DNA of 64,000 bases from Paenibacillus sp. IHBB 10380 (GTDB taxonomy: Bacteria > Bacillota > Bacilli > Paenibacillales > Paenibacillaceae). The translations under genes were made by a program, and so were the position numbers. Below the pieces are notes generated by a model. The model saw nothing but the letters and a program-made list of their open reading frames with translations, ran no database searches and was not told the origin of the DNA. Positions within the stretch are counted from its first letter, which is position 1. Each line of letters opens with the position of its first letter. Positions 35,488-43,940 of the stretch are shown here, one piece after another. The DNA lies in NCBI RefSeq assembly GCF_000949425.1, contig NZ_CP010976.1, positions 1,922,001 through 1,986,000 of the forward strand, given 5' to 3'.

Positions 35488-36233
35488 ATAAGTTTCCTCC
35501 CCATAGTTGCCATACTAGTTACTAGAATTACCAATCTAAATAAGAGACCGGACTACGATAATGTCAGCTTGAGTAAGAGGTTCAATAGCAACAGAAACTG
35601 TACCTAACAGTTATTACCTAATTTCATTTTCCGGTGTCATTCCAACTAAAGGAATAATAGCGCCTATCATGTAAGGGCTTTCAAGAGTAACAGTAGGAAT
35701 CGAACCCCTTTCTTAGTACTAATTGTTCTCTTGGATAAATTATCGTTGCAATAATACTCGTTGCAATAATACTCGTTGCAATCAATGCTATCAAAACAAC
35801 GATCATTTTAATCTGATCCTTCTTAACCAATTTAGAATAATTTATTACAGTAACTATTTTTTATTACTACATATATAGAATACTACATAAGTGATCATGA
35901 TGTCAAAAAAATAATAATAAATTATTTTTATAGAAGTTTATTATTGCAATATTTGGGTGTTACCAAAGTCTTTTATAATTTCAGTATTATAAATAACCTG
36001 AATCCGTGACGATACATTTAATTTTTCTCCCTGTAAAGTTCCAAAAACCTTGTTATAATAGGTTATCTATCTATTTTGAATTGGCTATAGCTAAAAAAAA
36101 GAAGAATGCATCCAAGAACGTGAAGGAAAGCGCGTCTTTTATGGATCCGTAATGGTCAAACCGAAGCGAGCAATTTCATAGTGAATGAAAAATTCAGGAA
36201 TAACTGATTGCTCTTATAAGGAGGAATACTTAA
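35488..36233. other. Divergent control region of the serine locus
   Basis: No gene. Near 35640-35720 the minus strand can encode IPTVTLESPYMIGAIIPLVG, a possible short relic. A 15-bp unit is tandemly repeated at 35743-35781. The right half is very AT-rich and should hold the promoters of sdaAB and the regulator. Confidence 0.4.
35743..35781. repeat. Tandem 15-bp repeat
   Basis: TCGTTGCAATAATAC occurs twice in direct tandem plus a 9-base third part, inside the serine control region. It could be a regulator binding array or replication slippage. Confidence 0.7.
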
Positions 36234-36923
36234 TTGGATAATGAACTATTTCGACACTATCAAAATATAATGAATTATTTCGGGGGAGTTTTGGGATCTA
36301 ATTATGAATTTGTTTTACATGTTTTAAATCCTAATGAAGGTTTTCATATCGGTCACATAGTCAATGGAGACTTAAGTGAAAGATCTTTAAATGCCCCATT
36401 AACTAACTATGCAAAAAAATTAATCAACGAAAAAGTATATTTAGATAAGGATTATGTTTTAGATTATGTTGGAGAAGGACCAAGAGGTAAAAAATATCGT
36501 TCATCAACTTTATTTATAAAAGATCGTGAAGGTCAATTGCAAGGTCTTTTATGTATAAATTTTGATGCGGATGTCTATAGGAAAGTCGCAAAGGATATAT
36601 TAAAATTGGCCAATCTAAGCTTAGATATAGAAGTTATCGAAAAGGAAACTGATCAGGAACAACCTGTTGAAAAACTTACCGGTAATATTCGTAATATCAT
36701 TTATTCAGTAATAGATAAAGATATATTAGAATCCGGTGCTCAATTATCACCTGAACAAAAGAGACTTGCTATTTCTAAATTAAAAGAATACGGGGTATTT
36801 GAAATTAAAGGTAAAATAAATGAAGTTGCTGATATAATGGGAATGTCGGAATCAAGTGTTTATCGTTATCATCAAATGATATCGCGCAACGACAAGTATC
36901 TCCAATCGAACCAGAACAATTGA
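36234..36923 (+). CDS. YheO/DauR-type PAS-HTH regulator
   Basis: A 229-residue regulator. The N-terminal YheO-like PAS domain spans residues 1-120 (VLGSNYEFVLHVLNPNEGFH, then SSTLFIKDREGQLQGLLCIN), and residues 170-220 form the C-terminal HTH of the DauR group (FEIKGKINEVADIMGMSESS). DauR-type proteins sense amino acids or derivatives. The TTG start at 36234 is fixed by AAGGAGG. Divergent from the serine operon, so it probably controls sdaAB-sdaAA-sdaC; that is inference from position. Confidence 0.87.
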   Translation: MDNELFRHYQNIMNYFGGVLGSNYEFVLHVLNPNEGFHIGHIVNGDLSERSLNAPLTNYAKKLINEKVYLDKDYVLDYVGEGPRGKKYRSSTLFIKDREGQLQGLLCINFDADVYRKVAKDILKLANLSLDIEVIEKETDQEQPVEKLTGNIRNIIYSVIDKDILESGAQLSPEQKRLAISKLKEYGVFEIKGKINEVADIMGMSESSVYRYHQMISRNDKYLQSNQNN

Positions 36924-37069
36924 GCAATATCAAAAGGATGTTATTTATGAAGAGTTTCTGGCTCAAATACTGCAAAAGGAATAGGATTATCGACAGCTGG
37001 AGAGGTCAAGCCTGGTTATTTCAGCAGAGCTCAGAACATAATAAATACAACCGATTAACAGCAAAATTA

Positions 37070-37112
37070 AAGAGGCATTACGTAATTTCAATTTTATTAC
37101 GCGATGCCTCTT
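37070..37112. terminator. Terminator hairpin
   Basis: AAGAGGCATTACGTAAT and its near-complement, followed by T-rich sequence, downstream of the regulator gene. A C-rich tract follows at about 37126-37140. Confidence 0.75.
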
Positions 37113-37338
37113 CTTATATTACTACTCCCCTCCCCCCCCCAACCTCTTCTCTCGATGCCTACCAACTCGTACAATTTTCGCGCGCGATTGAACAATCAAT
37201 CCGTTACCTCGGACTTTGTTCATATCCTCTTGACGATGTGCACGACAAATCTTTAATTATGTTTCAAAACATTTTTGTTGAATATGCACTATCCTCACCT
37301 GATACGTCAATCTCTGGTGTTTTCCTCAATCCAAAATA

Positions 37339-37640
37339 TTACACATTAGCCTTTGCAATCAGCTGCGTCTTATTTACTTTTGCCTTTTTCACAGTAACTG
37401 CATATTTATTTTCATGGGAGCTTAATGCCATTACTTCACTATCAACAACAACCTGTCCCATATTATTAATTTGAAATTTTATTCTATCCTTACCTACATC
37501 AAGATGAGGACCGACATATGGAATTACCGTAACGACCACATCAATATGTGATAGTATTTGAACTCCAGTGTAGTACCACCAAGGAATGGAGCAAATGTTG
37601 GGTGGATAGGATAGCTTGTTTCTATAATCAATAAAATACT
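37339..37640 (-). pseudogene. Unidentified protein fragment, frameshifted
   Basis: The minus strand encodes YPIHPTFAPFLGGTTLEFKY in one frame, then, after a one-base shift near 37550, HIDVVVTVIPYVGPHLDVGK and KFQINNMGQVVVDSE to the stop at 37339. The peptide is coherent across the shift, so this is the C-terminal part of a real but broken gene. I do not recognise the family. Confidence 0.4.
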
Positions 37641-37664
37641 CTTATTTCATGATTTAAACCAAAG

Positions 37665-37703
37665 TAAAAATCACCTCAAAGAATAATTAGAGAGGTGATT
37701 TTT
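37665..37703. terminator. Terminator hairpin
   Basis: AAAAATCACCTC and GAGGTGATTTTT flank an AT-rich loop; isolated from any intact gene. Confidence 0.65.
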
Positions 37704-37850
37704 ATCAAACTTTATTACAAATAATCAATCTTTAATATAAACGATCAATCTTTTTTACAAAGCTAGACTTTCAATCAGATATGTAGAACCCTTTCTAGCA
37801 TGTCCCATTTGAATTACACGTTATTCAAACGTCCTGTGTAACTATACTGC

Positions 37851-37863
37851 CCGTTAGCTTAAC
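37851..37863 (+). repeat. Solo IS4-family inverted-repeat end
   Basis: ACTATACTGCCCGTTAGCTT then AACG, beginning at 37841; one of the eight copies. Confidence 0.6.
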
Positions 37864-37978
37864 GCCACTGCTTAGTCTGTATCATTTATTCATGAGATAG
37901 TTACCCTGTCTGTTCAGGTATGGCTCAAGAAAAGTGCACGAAATTAAGATCTAATTGATAACCGTTCACATTTACGTA

Positions 37979-38116
37979 GAACAATATATGTTCTTGTCCT
38001 CAATCGGCAAAGGATACATGTTCTTGTCATTGCTTTTTGACAAGAACATATATCGTTAAAACAAAAAAAGCCGCAACTACGCGACTTTTATGTATGTATG
38101 TTCTTGTCACCCGACA
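37979..38116. repeat. A-type repeat element, full copy (A3)
   Basis: Sites 37979-37999 (ACAATATATGTTCTTGTCC), 38009-38029 (AAAGGATACATGTTCTTGTC), inverted 38038-38058 (TGACAAGAACATATATCG), then AAAACAAAAAAA, a GCCGC-AACTA-GCG hairpin at 38066-38089, and the last site ending TTCTTGTCACCCGACA. Same plan as A2 although the outer halves of the sites differ. Confidence 0.75.
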
Positions 38117-38439
38117 CCTTCGTATAATCTTTTTTTATAGTAACCCCATAGTCAAGAATCAATTGTTTTGTATTTGGTCTAATTCCACAGCTCTTTAGCA
38201 ACTAGTTTTCCATTATTACGGAGTAATAATCATTCAGGTTGCTTTTTTCCGATACTCTAAGTGGCTTGCTGACTGTCGAGAAGGCTGCCCATCCCGAATA
38301 CAAGGATAAACCTTTAGTTGTATCAAGAGATCCTGCCCGCGATCGAGAATTATTCTGGCAGCTTGTCCGCTCAAAATTGGTACCTGGGCATTGCTAAAGC
38401 CCCGGTTCTGAAACCATGGAGCCTGGAGTATACCGTACA
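38117..38439. other. Spacer with unidentified minus-strand frame
   Basis: A minus-strand frame (stop at 38234) reads through most of this stretch but overlaps the RHS tail in a different frame and has no ribosome binding site. It may be debris of an RHS-linked toxin or immunity gene; I cannot support it as a gene. Confidence 0.3.
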
Positions 38440-38637
38440 TTACTGTTGCGGCGGTTTGGGTTTCGGATTGCAGTTCGTAGCCCCTCCACATTCTGCATGT
38501 CCACTTGGATCAATATATTTCAGCGGATTATTCTGCACATACGTATACCGATTCAAACTCAGCGGGTTTGTCAGTTCCCCTTCATACGTATCCTCCGATA
38601 TAAACCGCTTTTCCTCCGGCGAGTAGAAATTAGTATG
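38440..38637 (-). pseudogene. RHS-repeat core domain fragment
   Basis: The minus strand encodes FYSPEEKRFISEDTYEGELT, then NPLSLNRYTYVQNNPLKYID and PSGHAE, the invariant end of RHS-core domains in polymorphic toxins, followed by a short unique tail rich in Pro and Lys and a stop at 38440. Everything upstream of the core (RHS repeats, thousands of bases) is missing, and the fragment starts a few bases after the eutQ stop codon. Confidence 0.8.
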
Positions 38638-39096
38638 TTACGCTTGTTCTGCCCAGTTAGCCGGATATGTTACATAGATAAATCGTGCATATTCTGGCAC
38701 AGAAAATTGAATCTTACTTCCTTTTGGAATCAGGATCACTTCTCCTGGACCAGCTGACACCTTTGTACCATCAATGATAACATCCAGATGTCCCTCAATC
38801 ACATAATCAATTTCATCATAGTTAAGTGTCCAGTCAAAGGTTGTTTCTTTCATCTCCATGATACCGCAGCCAAGTCTTGGACTTTCCTTTAGCGAAAAAA
38901 GATCTTTACAATAGACGATATCATTAGGGTTGCCTGTATCGAGACGATCCTCTTCTGTTACTTTCATATTTGGCACTTTAACAGAAGTAATCCCTCCAGG
39001 ACCTCTATGAACGTTCTGTTCAAGAGCATCAGCCCCTACTTTTTCCATGATGATTTTACGAACCATCTCTTCAATCATCTTTTCATCGATACTCAT
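38638..39096 (-). CDS. eutQ: EutQ-like ethanolamine-utilisation cupin
   Basis: A 152-residue protein. A helical N-terminus (MSIDEKMIEEMVRKIIMEKV, the type of targeting peptide seen in microcompartment proteins) is followed by a cupin barrel: TLNYDEIDYVIEGHLDVIID, GPGEVILIPKGSKIQFSVPE and a final FIYVTYPANW. EutQ supports ethanolamine breakdown, possibly as an acetate kinase-like or accessory factor. GAGGAGGATACCC precedes the ATG. The rest of a eut operon is absent; only tail fragments of EutH- and EutW-like genes lie upstream, so its pathway is lost here. Confidence 0.85.
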   Translation of the reverse strand: MSIDEKMIEEMVRKIIMEKVGADALEQNVHRGPGGITSVKVPNMKVTEEDRLDTGNPNDIVYCKDLFSLKESPRLGCGIMEMKETTFDWTLNYDEIDYVIEGHLDVIIDGTKVSAGPGEVILIPKGSKIQFSVPEYARFIYVTYPANWAEQA

Positions 39097-39115
39097 GGGT
39101 ATCCTCCTCTACTTC

Positions 39116-39230
39116 TTAGGTGCAGTTTTTTGGAACCATTTTACTTGCAATGAGCATAGCAACCATTACAGCTGTGATACACTTTTGAACATCGATTCTG
39201 TTCTCGGCTAAAAGGAGGTGTGAAACAAAT
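39116..39230 (-). pseudogene. Membrane-protein tail, perhaps EutH
   Basis: About 34 codons, LAENRIDVQKCITAVMVAML then IASKMVPKNCT and a stop, directly upstream of eutQ. One hydrophobic helix and a short tail fit the C-terminus of the ethanolamine transporter EutH, which often precedes eutQ. The assignment rests mainly on position. Confidence 0.4.
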
Positions 39231-39234
39231 TTCA

Positions 39235-39783
39235 CTACGGTATATGACTTCTTTCTCCGTAATCAAAATACGCGGAACGGAAAACGATGACGCCATACTC
39301 TGGATTCTTCTGCCATTTCCTCATCTCCCATACCAGAGAATAAACACAAAGAGGCCTAAAGTTATACCGCTTCCTATCAAGTAGGAATTCTATAACCTTA
39401 AGCCACTTTGCTTTAGTAAGACTACGCCTTTGTAGTCCTCTATTCATTTTAAACGTGAATGAAACTGTTGTTCCACACGCTGTAGATTCAAATTGCATGC
39501 TCCCTTTTAGTTTATCCTCTACATAGCTATTTACAATAGATAAATCTAATCTTTTTTGTGAATATTCTTCAAAGTTGAATCCTTTGCCATCATCTATTAC
39601 TCCAATCGTGCAAAAGCCGTTGTTGGAACTCATAGAAATAACGATGTGTCCATGCTCACAATCTTGAAAAGCATGTTCAAAACAATTTTGCAACAATTCA
39701 TTAACCTGAATTTCGAAAGTAATTTTTATATGTGAATCTTTATGCATATTTACAAGGTTTTTGCTAACTGAGAACGACCTCAT
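39235..39783 (-). pseudogene. Chimera: EutW-like kinase ATPase part + unknown tail
   Basis: Residues 20-115 are a histidine-kinase ATPase domain of the short EutW/LytS type: NELLQNCFEHAFQDC (N box), VIDDGKGFNFEE (G1 box) and STACGTTVSFTF (G2 box). After FKMNRG the sequence becomes an unrelated basic peptide (KAKWLKVIEFLLDRKRYNFR ending SAYFDYGERSHIP) that I cannot place. The sensor part and phospho-acceptor histidine are missing; the first ten residues come from one arm of the palindrome at 39758-39809. A fusion relic of an ethanolamine-responsive kinase. Confidence 0.65.
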
Positions 39784-39809
39784 TTGAGATCGTTCTCAGT
39801 TAGCAAAAA
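39758..39809. repeat. 24-bp inverted repeat with 4-base loop
   Basis: Arms 39758-39781 and 39786-39809 differ at one position (TTTTTGCTAACTGAGAACGA begins the left arm), loop ATTT. It overlaps the stop codon of a phage-type gene and the start codon of the chimeric kinase frame. It appears to be an inverted duplication made at a rearrangement seam. Confidence 0.85.
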
Positions 39810-39950
39810 CGGCTTGAAGGGTTCATCTAAAACCTCAAACTGTTTTTTGTATTCTTCACACTCTTTTTTAAGCTCAGGCGGAGCATCTTTGGAAAGCCTT
39901 CCGCCTACGTAATATTTACTTTTCATAAACTCCGGCTTTTTGATATTCAA
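39780..39950 (-). CDS. Small phage-type hypothetical protein
   Basis: A 56-residue protein starting at TTG 39950 (AGGAAGGGG before it): NIKKPEFMKSKYYVGGRLSK, a charged helix EYKKQFEVLDEPFKPF, and a stop overlapping the next ATG as TGATG-like ATGA. It follows the minor-capsid relic, as small head-morphogenesis genes do in prophages. Function unknown; last codons lie in the palindrome arm. Confidence 0.45.
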   Translation of the reverse strand: MNIKKPEFMKSKYYVGGRLSKDAPPELKKECEEYKKQFEVLDEPFKPFLLTENDLK

Positions 39951-39952
39951 TT

Positions 39953-40140
39953 TTATTTCCCCTTCCTGTATTTTTCGAGAGCCTGCTCGATTGCTTCTCC
40001 TATTCTCCGAGCAACTTCACGCGGCTGCGGATTATGGTTATATTCAGCGAATGCCTCCGCGACAACTTCACGAGAATTAATTGAATGATTATCGTTAGAT
40101 ACTGCATACTCGCTTAGGTTATCGATTACCCATTTTTTAG
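39953..40140 (-). pseudogene. Phage minor capsid protein, C-terminal fragment
   Basis: The frame encodes KKWVIDNLSEYAVSNDNHSI, then EVVAEAFAEYNHNPQPREVA and a basic end. The EAxAEY...NPxPRxxA pattern is the conserved tail of phage minor head proteins with an ADP-ribosyltransferase/Mu F-like body. The body is gone; at about 40140 the sequence changes to a MATE transporter start. Confidence 0.55.
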
Positions 40141-40292
40141 GCTGCAACAGGACCACTTCCGAGCCGGCCAACCCACATCATATCGACAAGTCCATAAGTC
40201 GTGGAGATGAAGTTGGTTGCTATGATCGGAAGGGATAGTTTCATCAAAGCCGGCATAATCTTACCTTTGGTTAAATCAGTTGCGCCTTTCAT
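40141..40292 (-). pseudogene. MATE efflux transporter, N-terminal fragment
   Basis: ATG at 40292 with AAGGAGTACAGC before it starts MKGATDLTKGKIMPALMKLS, then LPIIATNFISTTYGLVDMMW and VGRLGSGPVAA. This is the first helix and a half of a MATE-family multidrug exporter. It is cut at GTTGCAGCC, where a TAA and phage sequence follow. About 400 residues are missing. Confidence 0.75.
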
Positions 40293-40317
40293 GCTGTACT
40301 CCTTCATGCCCTAAGTA

Positions 40318-40340
40318 AAAACCGACCACAAGGGTCGGTT
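40318..40340. terminator. Terminator after arsC
   Basis: AACCGACC-ACAA-GGGTCGGTT hairpin 12 bases after the arsC stop. Confidence 0.7.
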
Positions 40341-40351
40341 CAAAGCGCTGA

Positions 40352-40775
40352 TTATTTTCCTTCTGCTAGGAAATATTCGATTCTGGCTTTGATTGTATCG
40401 CGCACCTCACGGAACTGAGCCATGATTTCCTCTTCGGTTCCAACGGCTTTCGCGGTGTCATCAAATCCCCAATGCCATTTCACCACTCGAGGATTCGAGA
40501 TCACAGGACAGTGCTCATCCGCATGCCCGCAGAGGGTTACGACATAATCTGCACGATTGAGAATCTCAGGATCGATCACATCAGAGGTGTGGTTCGATAT
40601 ATCAATTCCAGCTTCCCTCATCACTTGAACCGCTCTTGGATTCAAACCATGCGCCTCTAACCCTGCACTCTTGACTTCGTATTGATCGTTACCTAACTCT
40701 TTCAACCATCCATCTGCTATCTGGCTCCGACAAGAGTTTCCTGGTGCATAGGAAATACATCAATGGTTAACTCAT
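40352..40775 (-). pseudogene. arsC: Arsenate reductase, two 1-base insertions
   Basis: The long frame gives most of a thioredoxin-coupled arsenate reductase of the low-molecular-weight phosphatase fold: [31 protein letters not shown] (the second and third catalytic cysteines) and [12 protein letters not shown]. The natural start at 40775 (GGAGAGATTAAGG before it) reads ATG AGT TAA; removing one T gives [11 protein letters not shown], and removing one A after ACC joins this to GNSCRS, rebuilding the CTGNSCR P-loop. So two single-base insertions disable the 5' end. It follows arsR; no arsB is visible. Confidence 0.85.
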
Positions 40776-40820
40776 CCTTAATCTCTCCTAGTTCTTACTT
40801 ATTTAGTGCATCCACACTCC

Positions 40821-41147
40821 TTATTCACACATCATCGCGTTGATTTTTTCTTGCTCTTCTTCCCCTACCTTCGGCAAATATTCAATTGCTTCTTTTAAAT
40901 GAGGTTTACCCTCAATCGAAAAAGAATAAAAAATCCACTGTCCTCTTCGCTCCTCTACCACTAAACCTGCGTCCTTTAATTTACGAAGATGCTGGCTAAT
41001 ATTCGGTTGAGTCGATTGCAATAGCTCAACTAAATGACAAACGTACATTTGTTGTTGGGATAAAAGTGAGACAATTTTAAGTCGAGTTTTATCACCTAAC
41101 AACTTAAATTGCTCCGCCATTTCCTCTATTGAGATCAATATTGTCAA
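40821..41147 (-). CDS. arsR: ArsR-family metalloregulator
   Basis: A winged-helix repressor of about 108 residues: EQFKLLGDKTRLKIVSLLSQ, MYVCHLVELLQSTQPNISQH (recognition helix SQPNISQHL type) and the wing GLVVEERRGQWIFYSF. The metal-site region has VCHLV in place of the common ELCVCDL, and a second Cys occurs near the C-terminus (MMCE). Start uncertain: TTG at 41147 or ATG at 41120. Placed before arsC, so arsenic-responsive control is likely. The regulator looks intact while its target gene is broken. Confidence 0.85.
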   Translation of the reverse strand: MTILISIEEMAEQFKLLGDKTRLKIVSLLSQQQMYVCHLVELLQSTQPNISQHLRKLKDAGLVVEERRGQWIFYSFSIEGKPHLKEAIEYLPKVGEEEQEKINAMMCE

Positions 41148-41160
41148 TCAACCCTAAAAC

Positions 41161-41190
41161 TAAAGAGAGGGAATAACCCCTCTCTTTTTG
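41161..41190. terminator. Terminator after M60 protease gene
   Basis: AAAGAGAGGG-AATAA-CCCCTCTCTTTTT, 20 bases after the protease stop codon. Confidence 0.8.
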
Positions 41191-41210
41191 ACGTACTTTA
41201 ATCTACAATA

Positions 41211-43424
41211 CTATTTAATAAGACGAGCATTTACCCAATCGGCATGATCGCTATTTATACCATCTCCACCATCTGTTACAATCAGCTTTAGCTCATTCTT
41301 TCCAGAAAGATTAACGTTTACCTCTTTTGGCTCTACATCATTATGCATAACACCACTAGAGAATACAACTTGATTGTCTACAACAACTTGGAACTCCACA
41401 GAACCTACAGTACCTACCTCATTATCTACCCCAACTAGCGCGGCAAAGGATGTGTACTGCCCATCCAGTTTGTAGACAATTTCACTGTTAGCATGTGTGC
41501 CCAAACCTTTTGTATAGGTATTGTTATTTAACTTAAGTGTATTTCCTTCAACACTAAGATCTTTATGGATTGTTCCCCAACCTGTTGTGGCAGAAAACCA
41601 ATCAATATCGCTGAGATACGTTGTAACAGGTTGTGGTGTTACTGGATCGGTTTCAAAGATTTTAATCTCACTTGCAGATGCATAACCATTTGTTCCACCA
41701 CCTTGAGGTACTTCAAGTCGAACATATTTAGCAAGAGTAGGTGTGAAAGTTACTGTCTTTTCTGTGTTGTCCTTTACCCAAGTGCCTGTTGCAATCTCAG
41801 TGAATGTTACCCCATCAAGACTAGTTAGGATTTTATAATTTGTAATAATACCATTTTCTTCGCTTTGACGTGGTAAATATGTCAGCTTGTTGAAAGTTAG
41901 CGGATTTACATACTTTGCTGTAATATGGTAAGGAAACTGATTTGGTTTATTCCATTCACTGTGCCACATACTATTTGTATTTCCGTCAAATGCATATGCT
42001 GCGGCATTATTACTACTTGAAGTCTCTTGGCTATTTGTTGTTGCTGCAATGATACCCCCAATACCTTTTACCTTATCCATTCCATCAGTCGGTTTAATGA
42101 TGTTGTACTCTGACCCAAACCAAATTGGTGCAGTTAGAAGAGGTAAATTCAATGAATTAATCTTGTTTCGTGTTTCATTTGTTGCAGACAAACCCCATTT
42201 ATCAAAGAATGGCGTCAAGTCATAGTGAGCTACTTTTGAAGTGTTTAGAATAAATGCCTGTTTTTTCTGATCATCTGTAGTTGGCAGATCAGCATTTGCC
42301 ATCTCACGATATAATCGATGTAACTCTGGGTAGAAGTTATCCCCAAAAGCAAGATTAAGTTGCCACAACATTTCTAATTTTGAATTAGAGTCTGAAAAAT
42401 TCTTGGTTGGCTGATCAACAAACGTGAAAGCAGCTAAGTACTCGCCTTGTGATCTTGCAGGCTCAGTAGGTTTAAGAACCTTCTTAGCAGCTAGAGAATA
42501 TAGATTTACATTCACCTCAGTCATCCCATCCCAATTCCAAGGCCCTTGTTGTCTCAAATGACCTGCCTCATGATACTGCCCCCAACCCGTTCTTGTAAGG
42601 TTTAAAGCATCGGCACTTGCTCCAGTTTCTTTAGGCATAATTGCCCCATCATACCAAGCATATGCATATGCTCCTGGCATGGTTTTTTCTGATTCAACAA
42701 AGCCAATCAAATGCCTATCTAACCGATGCCTAGGATCAGAATCAGAATTAGATAGTCCAGATATTTGATCCTGTGCTGTAATAAACTTATCATAAGTCTG
42801 TAAAACAGCAATTGGGTCTTGATTCAAGATATGATCTTTAGCTGTAGCATAATAGAAGACAAAGAGAGCTCTTTCTGATTGAAGAACAACAGAAGGTGCA
42901 TTAGGATAAGCATTCATCATTGCCTGCCAATCCGCATTTGTATTCTTGCCTAATACAAAGAATGGAACAGGACTCCCCCCACTCACTACATTTACATTAA
43001 TACTACCTTCATTGTTGCTGTTATCAAATGACAACAAACCGCCATTTGGTGAGGAAATTGTGTTTATGCCTGGTTGTAATGGATAAAAAAGCGCCCATTC
43101 TTTATCATGACGATGTACCCCAATAACCGCTGTAATTGGTTTGTCACCTGAAACTTCAATCTTAATTTGTTCATTGGGTTGTGCATATAAACCTGTCGGC
43201 TGATATATTTTTCGAGCATTTATGAGTCTACGCTCTCGCTCGCCTTCCGCCCATATATCTCCAAGGGCTTTTACTTCAAAATTTCGCTGAACAACAAGAT
43301 TACTTTGCTGTGTGATGGCTGCCTCTGAGGTTTGGGCTAGTGCCCCAATTGGCGAGACAGGGACTACAACGGCTGTTACCACCAATAGGGATAAAATCTG
43401 AAGTGACTTCTTAAGTTTTCTCAT
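41211..43424 (-). CDS. Secreted M60/enhancin-like mucinase
   Basis: A 737-residue exported metalloprotease. A signal peptide (KKSLQILSLLVVTAVVVPVS, cleaved near ALAQ) is followed by an N-terminal beta domain, the M60 catalytic domain with the zinc motif HEAGH at about residue 285-289 and a downstream glutamate (WNWDGMTEVNVN), then an F5/8-type discoidin domain (residues about 470-590, WHSEWNKPNQFPYHITAKYV) and a C-terminal NPCBM domain (residues 600-737). M60 enzymes cut mucin-type glycoproteins; enhancins open the insect peritrophic matrix. Start ATG 43424 with AGGAGG. Likely a colonisation or virulence factor. Confidence 0.9.
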   Translation of the reverse strand: MRKLKKSLQILSLLVVTAVVVPVSPIGALAQTSEAAITQQSNLVVQRNFEVKALGDIWAEGERERRLINARKIYQPTGLYAQPNEQIKIEVSGDKPITAVIGVHRHDKEWALFYPLQPGINTISSPNGGLLSFDNSNNEGSINVNVVSGGSPVPFFVLGKNTNADWQAMMNAYPNAPSVVLQSERALFVFYYATAKDHILNQDPIAVLQTYDKFITAQDQISGLSNSDSDPRHRLDRHLIGFVESEKTMPGAYAYAWYDGAIMPKETGASADALNLTRTGWGQYHEAGHLRQQGPWNWDGMTEVNVNLYSLAAKKVLKPTEPARSQGEYLAAFTFVDQPTKNFSDSNSKLEMLWQLNLAFGDNFYPELHRLYREMANADLPTTDDQKKQAFILNTSKVAHYDLTPFFDKWGLSATNETRNKINSLNLPLLTAPIWFGSEYNIIKPTDGMDKVKGIGGIIAATTNSQETSSSNNAAAYAFDGNTNSMWHSEWNKPNQFPYHITAKYVNPLTFNKLTYLPRQSEENGIITNYKILTSLDGVTFTEIATGTWVKDNTEKTVTFTPTLAKYVRLEVPQGGGTNGYASASEIKIFETDPVTPQPVTTYLSDIDWFSATTGWGTIHKDLSVEGNTLKLNNNTYTKGLGTHANSEIVYKLDGQYTSFAALVGVDNEVGTVGSVEFQVVVDNQVVFSSGVMHNDVEPKEVNVNLSGKNELKLIVTDGGDGINSDHADWVNARLIK

Positions 43425-43754
43425 CAAATCCTCCTAAAATAAATTAAATTTATGCATAGCTAGCATTTAAATGCTGGCATATCCATCTTGGTATGTATTA
43501 AATAAATTTCAGACTAATATGACACTATTTAATGCCATTCTTTGCCATATAATAAATATCACCATCTATCTCTATTGCTTGAATACCATCTTTATTCTTC
43601 TTTTAATAATAAAAAAACTCACAACATAAGCTGTGGGTTTCTTTCAGAAGTATTCAAGAATAAAAATTAAATAATTACTAAACATACTGTGTTTACCTTT
43701 ACCGGATATATAATCACTTTAGATACTTTGTTAGTATCATTAATTAAAGCACCG
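43425..43754. other. Upstream region of the M60 gene
   Basis: AT-rich; holds an ACTCACAACATAAGCTGTGG-type hairpin at about 43617-43645 and presumably the protease promoter. No gene. Confidence 0.4.
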
Positions 43755-43907
43755 CAACAATGTAGGTGAATTTATGTCAAAATCTCATAATGTAGGCAGA
43801 TTAGTGCATTTTAGCGTGACATCAATTTGCCTACATAAAAATAAAAAAGCCTGATTTATCAGGCTTTACAGATACTGCTTATGTAGGAACTTTAGTGTCA
43901 TTGGACA
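43755..43907. repeat. B-type repeat element, copy 2 (B2)
   Basis: Sites at 43757 (CAACAATGTAGGTGAATTTA), 43788 (ATAATGTAGGCAGATTAGTG), inverted 43814 (GCGTGACATCAATTTGCCTA), hairpin AAAGCCTG/CAGGCTTT, then 43879 (TTATGTAGGAACTTTAGTGT), border GGACA. About 85% identical to B1 over its full length. Confidence 0.75.
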
Positions 43908-43940
43908 TCCAAATCGAGTTAGAGCTGTTTGATCCTCATC
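43908..43940 (+). repeat. 33-bp direct repeat, copy 1
   Basis: Starts TCCAAATCGAGTTAGAGCTG at the right border of B2; identical 33 bases occur at 45082-45114. It encodes IELELFDPH in both places. Confidence 0.8.

Noticed and set aside
35690..35710. GTAGGAATCGAACCC resembles the T-arm of a tRNA on the minus strand
   Set aside because: No acceptor stem, anticodon arm or D arm could be built around it; the rest of the stretch is not tRNA-like.
37126..37140. C-rich homopolymer tracts here and at 7396-7405 as phase-variation switches
   Set aside because: Neither lies inside an intact reading frame or a recognisable promoter spacer.
38234..38491. 85-codon minus-strand frame near the RHS tail
   Set aside because: No ribosome binding site, overlaps the better supported RHS frame, no family resemblance.
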